Source: Trichaptum fuscoviolaceum
Taxonomy: Eukaryota; Basidiomycota; Agaricomycetes; Hymenochaetales; Trichaptaceae
Assembly (NCBI GenBank): GCA_910574455.1
Contig: CAJSYZ010000011.1
Location: 2,232,001-2,296,000 of the forward strand
Length of the DNA stretch: 64,000 bases
Direction of reading: 5' to 3'
Shown here: positions 1 through 10,684 of the stretch, in pieces
How the letters are laid out: each line of letters begins with the position of its first letter
How positions within the stretch are numbered: position 1 is the stretch's first letter
Position numbers and translations under genes: made by a program
Notes under the pieces: generated by a model
Seen by the model: the letters and a program-made list of their open reading frames with translations, nothing else
What the model was told of the DNA's origin: nothing
Database searches by the model: none

Positions 1-30
1 GAGCTGCGCCGGCAAATCCCTTACTCCCAC
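1..30 (+). repeat. Helitron left terminus
   Basis: This 30-nt sequence matches 24821-24850 at 26 of 30 positions, including the run TCCCTTACTCCC. Its CCCTTACTCCC is the reverse complement of GGGAGTAAGGG in the right-end hairpin at 13893-13903. It sits at the very start of the window, so the exact boundary cannot be seen. Confidence 0.75.
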
Positions 31-723
31 ACTTTATAGCCACGTATTACTTATTGTGTAATGAGTCCATATATATAATGCACATTTGATGTAGGATCAA
101 AGTGACATCATGCTGTGCGTTAATTGAGTCATGAGGCTAATATCGCACGCTTTAAATACACTCTCTCATTGACTGTTCTCTTATCTCAGTTAACAATGTC
201 ATTGTACGTTTGTCTAGGAATATAGTGTGTGCGGCGCGGGCGATTTGTAGATTTGTAGACTAGATATCTTGTGCCTGTTCACTTCGCCACGTGGATTAGG
301 ATTTAGGCTTTGTGACTCAGGCGATCAGAAATAAACGGCGATTTGAATTTATGTTTTCGCAGATTTGCACTTTCACTCATATAACACTTTGTGTCTCTTT
401 AAACGGGGTCCATTTTTTTTGACATTGATATCTTACTTGTACATATGTCGTAGTTACAGATTTAATACAAGAATCATTAGAAGAAAAGTGATGTCGAATT
501 TCATTGAATTTTCTGTCAGTTTACTAGACCAAACATTGCGTAAGACGAGAAGCATCGACCTTCTTTCATTCCTAGGAGCGCAGCCTTTGAGCGTTAGGCG
601 CCGATGCTGTACCGTGAGTATGGCACGTACAAGGTTTGCGCTGCTCGTCGTTTGTGACTCTCTATTGCTTTCCTCACAAACTCTGTCTGCCTCCTTCACC
701 TTCGCATACGTTCTTGCCCTCTA
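31..723. other. Left-end non-coding region of the Helitron
   Basis: AT-rich sequence with no convincing gene. An open frame at 365-724 is low-complexity in composition, and its translation resembles no family I know, so I treat it as chance. The region probably holds the promoter and 5' untranslated region of the gene starting at 724. Confidence 0.5.
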
Positions 724-1505
724 ATGTCTACCGTCGCCGTCCTCCGACGCCGTCAACGTTCGCGTCACGGGCGAGATGCACTTGAAGCATTGAAGTTCAT
801 CGGGTCGCTGGTGCTTGAGGTGGTGGGGGCGACCGAGATTGGTCGACTGGCGACAAAGGGGATCAAATACCTCATCAAGAGGCAAGAGGCACGTACTACT
901 CTACTTCCTTCTCCATCGACGCTGTCTCTGACAGTTGAAGGTCGAGCAGATGGCGCGAGACCTGAGCGACAAGTTGGAGGGACTGCGTGCGGGAGGCAAC
1001 GACCTGTTACAGGTCTTGTTACCTCTGCAGTTTCATACGAGGACTCAGGCGTCGTTGGATGCCATTGTCCGGTACGTCGTGTCGTCTTCTCTCTGTTTGC
1101 CTTCGGTCTCATCTTATGTCTATGCAGAGACGTTGCGGCTTTTCTGGATGGGTGTATGGAGCTCTTGGATTGGACAGACGCTCAACGATTCCTTCGTATC
1201 TCGGAGCTGCGGAGGGCGGTGCTCAAGGGCGAGGGGACATTGGGACGTCTGCGACAACGCTTCGACGTAAGTAATGTGATAATATGTTAATGAGAAGGGT
1301 GCTGACTTACTTGAAGATCGAGTTGAAGCTTTCGCATGACGCGAAGCTTGACGACATCGTGGTCAAGCTTGACCGAATGGCGTCGGATAGTCGTGCAAAC
1401 CAGGATCGTATCAGTGACAGGCTGACGACGCTTGAGGTGAATCAGTCAGACAATAATCGCATTGTGACTGCGATACTCGCGCGTGCAGAAGCACATACCT
1501 CATAG
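724..1505 (+). CDS. Small helical protein, HeLo/MLKL-like four-helix bundle candidate
   Basis: This is a multi-exon gene. Exon 2 (about 935-1071) splices at GTACGT (intron 1072-1127) to exon 3, and intron 1267-1316 (GTAAGT, branch CTGAC, AG) joins exon 3 to exon 4 (1317-1505); both junctions keep frame. Exon 1 (from 724) is clearly coding-like, but the obvious intron 893-934 shifts it out of frame with exon 2, so the 5' model is unresolved or the gene is damaged. The product is almost all amphipathic helix: a hydrophobic first helix, then LDAIVRDVAAFLDGC, then an FLRISELRRAV segment, and a C-terminal coiled coil. The spacing recalls the N-terminal helical bundle of fungal MLKL/HeLo-like cell-death proteins, but no effector or NACHT domain follows. 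The family call is inference from pattern only. Its 3' end faces the gene ending at 1876. Confidence 0.5.
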
Positions 1506-1875
1506 GCACACAACTCTTGCGTTTCGACTCCGTCATATACCTGTCGTGCTCTTGAACCTCGTTTTTTTGTTGAGGGCTTTTTCCTATCGTATGCATTGGA
1601 CAATATCAGTACGTAGATTACTGAACCTATTCTCGTACGAAAGTCGTGTATCTATTAACCCTGTATACCATGAGTCGTGTATTGCATATATATTGTATGA
1701 TATGTCCAAATCTCAGTGTGCCCGTAGTCAAGGAGCGATTTGACTTTCACTGAACTGGGTCGCGCTTTATCTGCGTAGAGCTCTGACATCCATCTAATGA
1801 CTGTTATTTGAGAACGTAGACAAGACACATCAACATGAAGAAAGCTGCAACTATTACAATAACGCCTATATGAAT
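1506..1875. other. Convergent intergenic spacer
   Basis: Lies between the 3' ends of two convergent genes. I see only AT-rich sequence with no open frame of note; it presumably carries both polyadenylation regions. Confidence 0.4.
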
Positions 1876-3044
1876 CTATGAGCGCCTTGCTTTCTTAGTA
1901 GGGCTGGCTTGAACGGAGGAAGAACTAGCTTTAGCGGGGGAAGAAGAGCCTGCTAAACGTTCCCTGAAGCGACGTTTGGAAGGAGATTGAGGAAGTGTGA
2001 TCGCGGGCACGATGATAGACATGTTTTCAATATGCACTGAGAGGGCATGATTACCGAACTTGTAGGCGTGGAACGTCGCATTGACCTTGACAATGGACCC
2101 AGGTAATCGCTTCTCGTACTCGAGGGGGCCCAACAATCGAGGCCATTCACCGATACTATCGTAAGCCTCGAGGGGCTGAAGCTCTAATTCATCCTTCATG
2201 GAATCCATCTCCTTCTTCCATGCACCTGTTACAGGCCAGCCCTCGATAGTGAGCATCTTAAGGATTTTTTCGCTGACTGATACCGTGGTGAGTATAATGT
2301 AAGTCGAGTAACAGTGAATCTTACTTGTGGGCGCCATCCCCTCACTAGGATTATCTATAGCAGTCAAGGTTCAGTTACGGCCTTTGTAATAAGTTAACAG
2401 TAGTACTTACTCTCAATTGTTTCTTCCTCTTTACCTTGCGTATCCTCTTGGTCGATAGTCTTGTCGCTCTGGCTCGTTTCTTCAAGTGTATCCGATGCAG
2501 GTTCGTTGGACTCGACGTCCTGGGTGTCAACTTTCTGATAATGATGGGATGTCAGTACGTAAAGCGATATATAGATGTAGAGAAAACTCACTTGAAAGAG
2601 GCTGTGTGAAAGACCGATCTCATATTCCTTGACGGGAGAGAGTCGGTATCCTTCCTCGCCTTCCTCGTAATTGAGCTTGTGAATTGATGCGATGTTCTGT
2701 ATATAAGTGTGCCAGTCGTCCTTCAGAAGGTGCTTGTGCTTGGGGTGCGTGATGTTGCGAGCCTGCATTCTGAGCTTCGCTTTGGAAACATTGTCGTCGT
2801 ATTTACCAGGCTTGTACGAGCCATAAGGGGAGATGAAACAGTTCGTCTGGGATACTTCACCGATGAAAGTGATGACAGCGGGGGTTGGAACATCGTCGTG
2901 AATGGTGTCCTTCAAGACGAGAACGCTTCCCTTGTCGGCGGGAGCAAAAGCGACTTTCGAGCACAGTTGAAGGTCGCCAAGGTACAAGGTGTTTTTCCGG
3001 GCGAGTTCGATGACTGATTCAGGAGAAATGGTGATGGGAGCCAT
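1876..3044 (-). CDS. Helitron-encoded protein of unknown function, possible OB-fold
   Basis: Four exons splice cleanly: 3044-2592, 2534-2411, 2354-2325 and 2276-1876, with introns of 57, 56 and 48 nt, giving 335 residues. The 57-nt intron has a CTGAC branch site. The N-terminal 150 residues are globular and rich in beta-prone stretches, with AVITFIGEVSQTNCFISPYG near residues 55-75. A highly acidic linker follows at about 155-190. The second globular part contains KRLPGSIVKVNATFHAYKFG and ends in a basic, serine-rich tail with KRRF and KKARR, a likely nuclear signal. Beta-rich segments with a basic tail would fit a single-strand DNA-binding OB-fold protein, like the RPA-type proteins of plant Helitrons, but I do not recognise the family and this is inference. 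It is transcribed divergently from the transposase across a 679 bp spacer. Confidence 0.75.
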
Positions 3045-3723
3045 GATGCGCAGAGATGCACGATGCGAGAGCGATGGAGGGAAATCCGAGATATGAGAGT
3101 TATGCTTTCGCTGGCTGATTTCTGATCCTATTTATACGAGCTTCGACTTCAGCTAATCGCTTGACAACCCGGAAAATGTTTTACCATTTACATTTTGTCT
3201 TGACACCTGATCCCGTGGCTAGTGTTATGTTCCTGGCTCGCGAAATGGACGCTGAGCCATGAGAGACTAAGGAAATATATTTTCTATTAATTTTGTGAGC
3301 CAGCTGTGTTCAATTGAGCCCTCCGAAACTTACCGGCTATACCGGGAACCATCGAACATTGATACAATGACGTATTGGCTTCACGTGTTTCGATCTTGCT
3401 TCTTTGTGGGATACAAATGGCAGGCGCCTAAAAGAAGCGCTGACGATCATTTTACTAACTACGGCTATATATTCGTTACAAAAGAATTGAGCCACTCATG
3501 CGGGAGGAAAATAAGAGTGAAGTACTGAGATTGCATGAAAATAGTGACTGAGCACCTATGATACAGGAATGAAGAATAATAGCCGAAAATTGCAGCGGAT
3601 GAAATTTTCAAATGGGCTAGTGGTATTGTTGGGACAAGAAAGTCGTAAGAAATAGTTCTGGAAATATTGTGACTATCCCCTAAACTCGTCGACTCCCCGC
3701 TCTCTGAGTGAAGGACATGCGCC
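3045..3723. promoter_or_regulatory. Bidirectional promoter region between Helitron genes
   Basis: A 679 bp gap between the divergent starts at 3044 (-) and 3724 (+). The open frames inside it are short and not protein-like. TATTTATA at about 3129-3136 lies roughly 90 nt upstream of the minus-strand start and could act as its TATA element. Use as a shared promoter is inferred from the divergent arrangement. Confidence 0.4.
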
Positions 3724-6700
3724 ATGTTCGAACGGTGGAAAGCGAGAATCAACAAGTTGACCATCCCGGCGATCAGAAACGCCGTCCGTACGCATCGGTT
3801 CACTACGAGGGCCAGTAGAAAGAAAGCGACACTCGTTGAGGAAGCTGCTGTGTTGCAAGGAGAGCTCAGAGAAGCTCTTGAAAGCGCTGTGTCGTTGGTG
3901 GAGAGGGATTCGGGCGTCAATGCAGTACATGCGGTGTCATCGAACGAGGAAGACGTTGGAGCGAATGACCAATGGCGCGCAAGGTTAGCTCGTCTTCCTC
4001 GTTACAAGATCGAAGCAGCGTTGCGGGGCTATAACACATTCAGTCGGGAAGCACGTCGATCGAAGGAACCTTTTGTGTTCGAGGTATCGTTGCTGCGGGG
4101 ACAACTGAGAGCTGCACTGGAGACGGCTGTGCGCGCACATGAGAACGGGGAAGACGGCGACATCAACCACGGCCGAAGTGGACCTTCCCGACGAAGGAGG
4201 CGAGTATCGATAGAGACTGAAGATGAGGCCGAGGCTGAGAGGGAGGGTGACAGGACAGTGAGCGAATCTGGACCCGCAACGATAGAGCGTGTTTTGGAAG
4301 CGATTGACACGTACAATCCAAACGTTTCTCGATTTATGGACCTCCCAAGTCCTGATGATATACGATTGCGACACCAGCTATATCGTGATGCGACTTCGAA
4401 CGAAGCCTTGGCGCAGTGCGTATGTGTGGCCTGTGCCCGCGAGGTCTGGAAACGTGACGCCGAGCTGGTATTGCTATGCGATGTGAAAAATAAGGACGGA
4501 CTTAAGCCTTGGAAATCTCACGTTGCGCATGAACTCGTTGATGGCATGCTGTTGGTGAAAGACAAGCTGATTGAAACGCCAGGCGGGACTGCAGGAATGT
4601 TTTGCGATGACTGTTTGCGATGTTTGCGTAAGAAACATCGACCTCCGCTGGCGCTATCGAACAACATGTGGATCGGAGACGTGCCCGAGGTTATCAGTTG
4701 CTTAACGATACCAGAACAGATGCTGATAGCGCTTCACTATCCTCGATGCTTCATCTTCAAGTTATTCCCTAAGAACGGATCAGGAGGAGACCCGGACACT
4801 TTGCAAAGAGGCATTGTAGGCAATGTGACCACGTACGCGTTAAACACTGGAGATGTTGTTAAGATGCTGGAAGGGAATCTACTCCCCAGGGCTCCAGATC
4901 TCTTGGCGTCTGTCATTGCTGTGTCCTTCATTGGCCTAGGAAAGCTTCCAAAGAAGTGGCTAAAAGGTACCTTTCGGGTTAGGCGTTCAGCTGTACACGC
5001 GGCGCTGCAGTGGCTTAAGGCAAACAACGAACTGTATGAGGATATCGAGATTTCGAACGAGGCATTGCAAATCTTACCTGAAGATGGCGTGCCGGAGGAA
5101 ATTCTGGCAAACGTCCGACACGAAGAGTCAGATACTCTTGCAGAACAAGAGAGAGAGTCCTACGTACCTCGAGACGAGACCGAATATGAAATCCGGGCTC
5201 GCGTGAACGAGTCAACGTCTAGCGACGACAGGGAAGACGAGATCCCGCTTCTGGAGCCTACGGAGGACGTTGTGGTAGACGGAGATCCAGTTAACGGGGA
5301 CATTAGACGAGCGGCACCTGCTGGACTTGGTGAAGTTGAGGATGGTGTCGGTAAGACTTCCCCATATACTGTAAATGCCTTACGGTCTAATTTTCGTGAC
5401 GTCAGAAAACGAAGACAATGATACAGGTGAAGGGGAGCCAGACGTCGTACCTCTGCAGATGCTTGGGATATGTGACACAGATCAGAACACCATGTCCGCC
5501 AAGGACCTAATGATGTGGGCGCTAGCAAATGCCGCAGGCGATGAAGAAGGAGGTTATGCTATTCGACACGGACGAACACCTGTTAATATGTTTGGACGGC
5601 CTCGACAAAATGAGCCGGAGGACCCAAAGCGACGGAACCCTCTCGCTGCGGCGTATCCTTGCCTTTTCCCTTACGGAGTCGGCGGAATAGAGGACGACCG
5701 GCCGGTTAGTGTCTCGTTCGCGCACCACGTACGCTGGGCTCTACAATATCACGACAGGCGATTCCGCACGCATCATTCTTTCCCTTTCGTGGTATTCGGC
5801 ATCCTACAAAGGCGGGACATTATGAGGAGTGCACGATTGCAGATGAACAAGAAAAACTTCTTACGAGACGCGCGGAAGATATCGACCATCACGTCCGACG
5901 ATATCCGGAAGGCTATAGATGAGATAGAGGCCCATAAAACGGTTTCGGACTCAAGGATTCGCCTCTTGAACAAGCTAGTATTCGGGTGTGGTGGACAGGT
6001 CATGGGCTCGAATGAAACACGCGCTGGATACCGATCGGAGATATGGGCTACTTCTGTATGGAAAAGACCTATGAATCTATGGATCACCATAAACCCGAAC
6101 GATCTACATGACCCGCTGGTACAAGTTTTAGCTGGGGAAATGATAGATATGGATCGGTTTAATCGTACCTTTGGACCTGACTCACACAAGCGAGCCCAGA
6201 ACGTCGCATTTGACCCATACGCAGCTGCGAAGTATTTCAACATGGTTGTCAATCTGGTTCTGGATAAACTCTTTGGCATCAAATCACAACGAGGACATGT
6301 CAAGTCAGACATGGGTGTCTTAGGCCGGTTAAGCGCGTACTATGGAATAGTTGAAGCACAAGGACGTGGCACTTTGCATCTGCATATGTTCTTGTGGTTG
6401 GAAGACTCTCCTAGTGCAGATGAGATGGTGCACTTGTTAGAAACGTCCGAAGAGTTCCGATCAAAGGTTGAAACCTATATCGATTCGAATATCTCTGCGC
6501 ATGTGCCCGGACTATCCACGAAGGAGGAAATCCAGTCCGTGCCCAGAGAGTCAGACTTAGCGTACTCGCGGCCGCCTGATCCTGAGAGCGAGACTTATGA
6601 TCAGGAAGTGAAGGATACCTTGAAGAAAATCGTCAGATCGCAGCAAATTCATACGTGTTCTCGAAACACATGCCTTGTGAAACAACGCAACGGTGTTATT

Positions 6701-9700
6701 GCTTGCAAACGGAGGGCACCTTTCGCCTGCTCGGAGAAGTCTTTTATTCTTCCTACTGGTGAATGGGGACCAAAGCGACACTACGAATTCACGAATACTT
6801 TCAGTCCGAACACCATAGTCGTCATCAAATGCAATATGGACATCAAGTTAGTTTTATTCGGTAGGGATACAAAGGACTTATGCTGGTATGTTACAATGTA
6901 CGGGACAAAGAGTCAAAACAGGATGTTTAATTACTCGGCGATGATCGCGCGCGGGTTTCTCTACGACGCACGAAACAAGGACCCAAAGTTCATTGGAGAC
7001 GTCCGCGAACAGGGACGACTGCTGTTGATTCGCTGCGCAAATGCAATCAATCATCAGCAAGAGCTCTCTGCACCACAAGTGATCTCTTACCTTATGGGAT
7101 GGGGCGATGTATATCGATCACACAACTATGTACCATTGTACTGGTTTGCTGTCGCAAGCGCACTGAAGCGCACATTTAGAGAGCTTCGGCGAGTTACAGG
7201 ATCGTACGTCTTATCTTTTCTGTTTCAGCATATTTATTCACATTTGACTAGCTATGTACAAGAGCCTATTCCGGAAGTGATGGAGGTCGAAGAAATTACA
7301 GGACAAGAAGGGATGGAAGTCGATGGCCAGTTGGACGTACGTTTTCACTTTGATTCAATTAGTGCAGAAACTGACGAGAGAACAGGTCGAGGATGAAATA
7401 AGGAATGCGGAACGTGAAGCCCTTGAAGACGATTGTGAGGGACAGAGAGAAGTGCGCAATGACGTATCTGACAACACAACTACATCTGATCATTGTTAAC
7501 AGACCGTGACATTGACATTCGGACAAGACGGGATTAACTCACCAACGTCACAGATGATTGATTATATGAACCGAGGTTCGGAGCTGGCTATGCTTCCTTT
7601 CATTTTCTTTATCGCAGATACTTACGAGGAGAAAATTCCTGCGTCCGAACGATCTGCTGATAATACCCGTAATTCTGATAATCCGAATGCGGTCGATATC
7701 GTCCATAATGTGCCGGAGGAAGGTCTGGAAGAGGTCGACGAAGAAGAGGTGGTGCTCAGGACGGGCGCGAAGCGCAGACGAGGGAGAAGACCGAATCAGC
7801 GTTCACGATACCTCTCACCACACCCGAAATGGAATACTCACCAGCGAGTCATCCGCTCTCCAGGCCACAACACTATACCTAAAACAATCGGTCAATTCTA
7901 TCCCACACACGACGATCCGGACAATGTCGACTTCTTTTATGCGAGCATGCTTTCGCTATGTAAGCCTTGGCGTAACCTGAAGGACTTGAAGTCAGTGGAC
8001 GAGTCGTGGGAAGAAGCATACAATAATTTCCTGACGACTGCTCCGAAACGCGTGCACCATATAATATCGGGGATCAAGTACCATTACGAATGCAGGAGAT
8101 CGGCAAAGGAACGCAGGCAAACTGATGCAGATGGCCAGGAGGAACAACCCCGCCGAAGGAGACGAAATGAATTCGAAGATGTAGTTGAAGACGATGAAGG
8201 GGAAACTGACGATGACGCTTCAGACTCGGATTTCGAGGAGGAACAACTTGCTTTGGCACTGGACGAGATGAAGAACAGCAGAGAAGAAGTACATGGAAAG
8301 GCTGCTTTGGAGATCGCCAGGAGTTGCGGCATTTTCAAGGACTCGGATGCAAGTTGGACTTCCGAAGGTCGTCAAGCCGGAGCTGCGACAGGAGACGATC
8401 TGTTGAAACTGGCCCAGTGGGAAAATGCGTTGCAAGAAAGTCTAGTCCCAGTGTCGGCGTCGGAATCTGTGGATCGCGTGATAGATGAGGGTAGCGTTAG
8501 CATGGATACTGGAGAGAGAGAAAGAGTGGAACATATCGCACCAGAGCTCTTAGGTGTCGGCGAAGAGGAACTGAGCGCTGTGGATGCGTCGTGCCTTTTC
8601 CCTGAACAGAGGCGCGCCTATGACATTGTAGAGTGGCATCTGGAGCAGACATTAGCTGGTCGTGAACCGCCTCAACTCCTGATGCACGTACCAGGTGAGG
8701 GAGGTGTGGGCAAGTCGAAGGTCATTCAAACAATTACAGAGAAATTCAAGTCAGTCGGTGCTGGAGACAAATTGGTGAAGGCGGCGTATACGGGTATCGC
8801 AGCTTCGCTGATAGGAGGAAGCACGTTACACGTCATTACTCGGATGCCATTGCGTGATAACACGAAGCAAAGTCCTGAAACAGACAAACAGCTAGCGGAG
8901 TACTGGTCAACAAAAACACACTTAATAATTGACGAGGTATCAATGGTACACAGGAAAATGCTGGCTCGAATAAGTCGCATTATCTCCAAGGCACGAGCGC
9001 ATCTCCCTAATCATTCAACCACGAAGCCATTTGGTGGTTTGAACGTCATAATATTCGGTGACCTCCATCAGTTTCCCCCAGTATCCGGCGGTGCGTCTTC
9101 TGCCTTATTCGTCCCCATCTTGCACTCCGACATCGGGGACAAGAAAAAGGAGGACGCTGTTGCCGGCCGAGAAATTTACGACCAATTTGTCACCGTCGTG
9201 AAACTTCGCAAGCAAGTTCGTGTCGTAGACGAGAGATGGCGGCTTATGCTTCAACACGCACGCCATGGGAATTGCGGACCTGACGATCTATCATATCTGA
9301 GAAGTCTCATTATCACAAATCAAGACTGTCCGGAGACGGATTTCAGCGACGTACCGTGGTCAGAGGCAATTCTGATTACCCCAAGGCATGCAGTACGGCG
9401 TCAATGGAACACTGCATGTGTACTCCAGCATTGCAAGAAGGAGAAGAAGAAGTTGTACATTAGCAAGGCGGAGGATACTGTGAAAGGCAGGACGCTTACT
9501 GCTGGAGAACGTCTTGCGCTGATGAAGAAGAAACAGGTCGTTCTACCTTCAGAAGTACACCTTGCAATCGGATGTAAGGTGATGGTGACCTTCAACGTGG
9601 AAACGCAACTGGATATTGCAAACGGAAGTCGTGGAACCATCTATGACATAGTCCTAGACGAAAGGGAGCCAGTGTGTAATGACGAAGTCGTGCATCTTAA

Positions 9701-10286
9701 ATATCCTCCAGCGTATGTCTTGGTGAAACTCGACAGGACGAAGGCACCTAAGCTGGATGGTTTACCTGAAGGCGTGGTACCTATTGTACCTATGACGAAG
9801 GACATTAGTATAACATATAATGGTCGCCAAATTCGAGTTAGACGAACGCAATTACCGATAACGTTGGCCTACGCATTTACTGACTATCGAGGGCAGGGGC
9901 AGACCATCAACTATGTCATCGTCGACATTGGTTGGCCACCGTCAGGAGGCCTGACACCATTTAATGCATATGTTGCGCTCTCGCGAAGTTCTGGAGCTCA
10001 AACAATCCGACTTTTGCGGGATTTCGAAAGCAGTCTCTTCACAAAGCACCCTAGCGAATTTCTTCGGAATGAAGATAGACGACTGGAAAGACTGGACAAG
10101 GAAACGAAGATAAGATGGACAGCATTTTTGGAGAAGTCAGTAACTTATACCTATTATTGTATGATTGCAACTTACATTGTTCCTTAGCCAAAGCACGAAC
10201 ATTTGCCCTATTTCTGGCACCAATCTATCGAGGTAGACGGGTTCTATCACCAGTCATTCGGCTACACGCATCAATTAGCTATTTGA
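3724..10286 (+). CDS. Helitron Rep-helicase transposase (RepHel)
   Basis: Exons are 3724-5350, 5406-7336, 7386-7463, 7503-10139 and 10188-10286; all junctions keep frame, giving about 2,120 residues. A further in-frame 48-nt intron at 7204-7251 is likely. Order of parts: two tandem copies of a 55-residue basic helical module (residues 5-60 and 84-140), a cysteine-containing region like the DUF6570 domain of fungal Helitrons, the Rep nuclease, then a PIF1-type SF1B helicase. In Rep the HUH motif is GTLHLHMFLWL (HLH at 6377-6385). The two catalytic tyrosines are in WYVTMYGTK (6887-6889 and 6899-6901). A Cys/His cluster (HTCSRNTC, then CKRRAPFAC) lies between them. The helicase has Walker A GEGGVGKSK (about 8694), Walker B IIDEVSM, FGDLHQFPPV, YRGQGQT and YVALSRS. 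Expected role is rolling-circle transposition in the nucleus. No stop or frameshift was found inside the spliced frame. Confidence 0.93.
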
Positions 10287-10684
10287 AGTGTATAACTCGG
10301 TCAACTTTACTTATTACTCATGCATGGATTTTTTTTATACATAATGTTTCACTGTCGTACGGATATGTAACATTGTAAACTACGATATTCTTCATCAGCG
10401 CCGTGGTGGACAGGAAGTAAGAAGGAAACCAGCGCTTAACGGATGACGATTACCGATAACCGAAGATCAGGTCGTGTGAACTAATGAATATATGTACTTG
10501 GAATGTATGTCCCACGAGCTGGATATCGGTTAAGGATCTGCGTGTGACATGACGCAATGATTTTCTGCTTTGCTTTCTGCTTGAAGGAGCATTATTTACT
10601 TTAGTCTATTGAGAGATGTGAGAGGCAGTAAAAGAGCTATCGAATGAGTTGAAAATGAGCTGAACAATAGTTGCTAGGGCGCGG
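10287..10684. other. Spacer between transposase and Spt5-like gene
   Basis: A 398 bp non-coding gap holding the transposase 3' region and the promoter of the next gene on the same strand. No open frame or repeat was seen. Confidence 0.4.

Noticed and set aside
365..724. 119-codon open frame before the helical-bundle gene
   Set aside because: Translation is low-complexity and Ser/Leu/Phe-rich, has no domain, and overlaps the likely promoter.
5375..7396. Treating 3724-5421, 5375-7396 and 7506-10187 as three separate transposase genes
   Set aside because: Short GT-AG introns at 5351-5405, 7337-7385 and 7464-7502 join them in one frame, matching the single RepHel protein of Helitrons.
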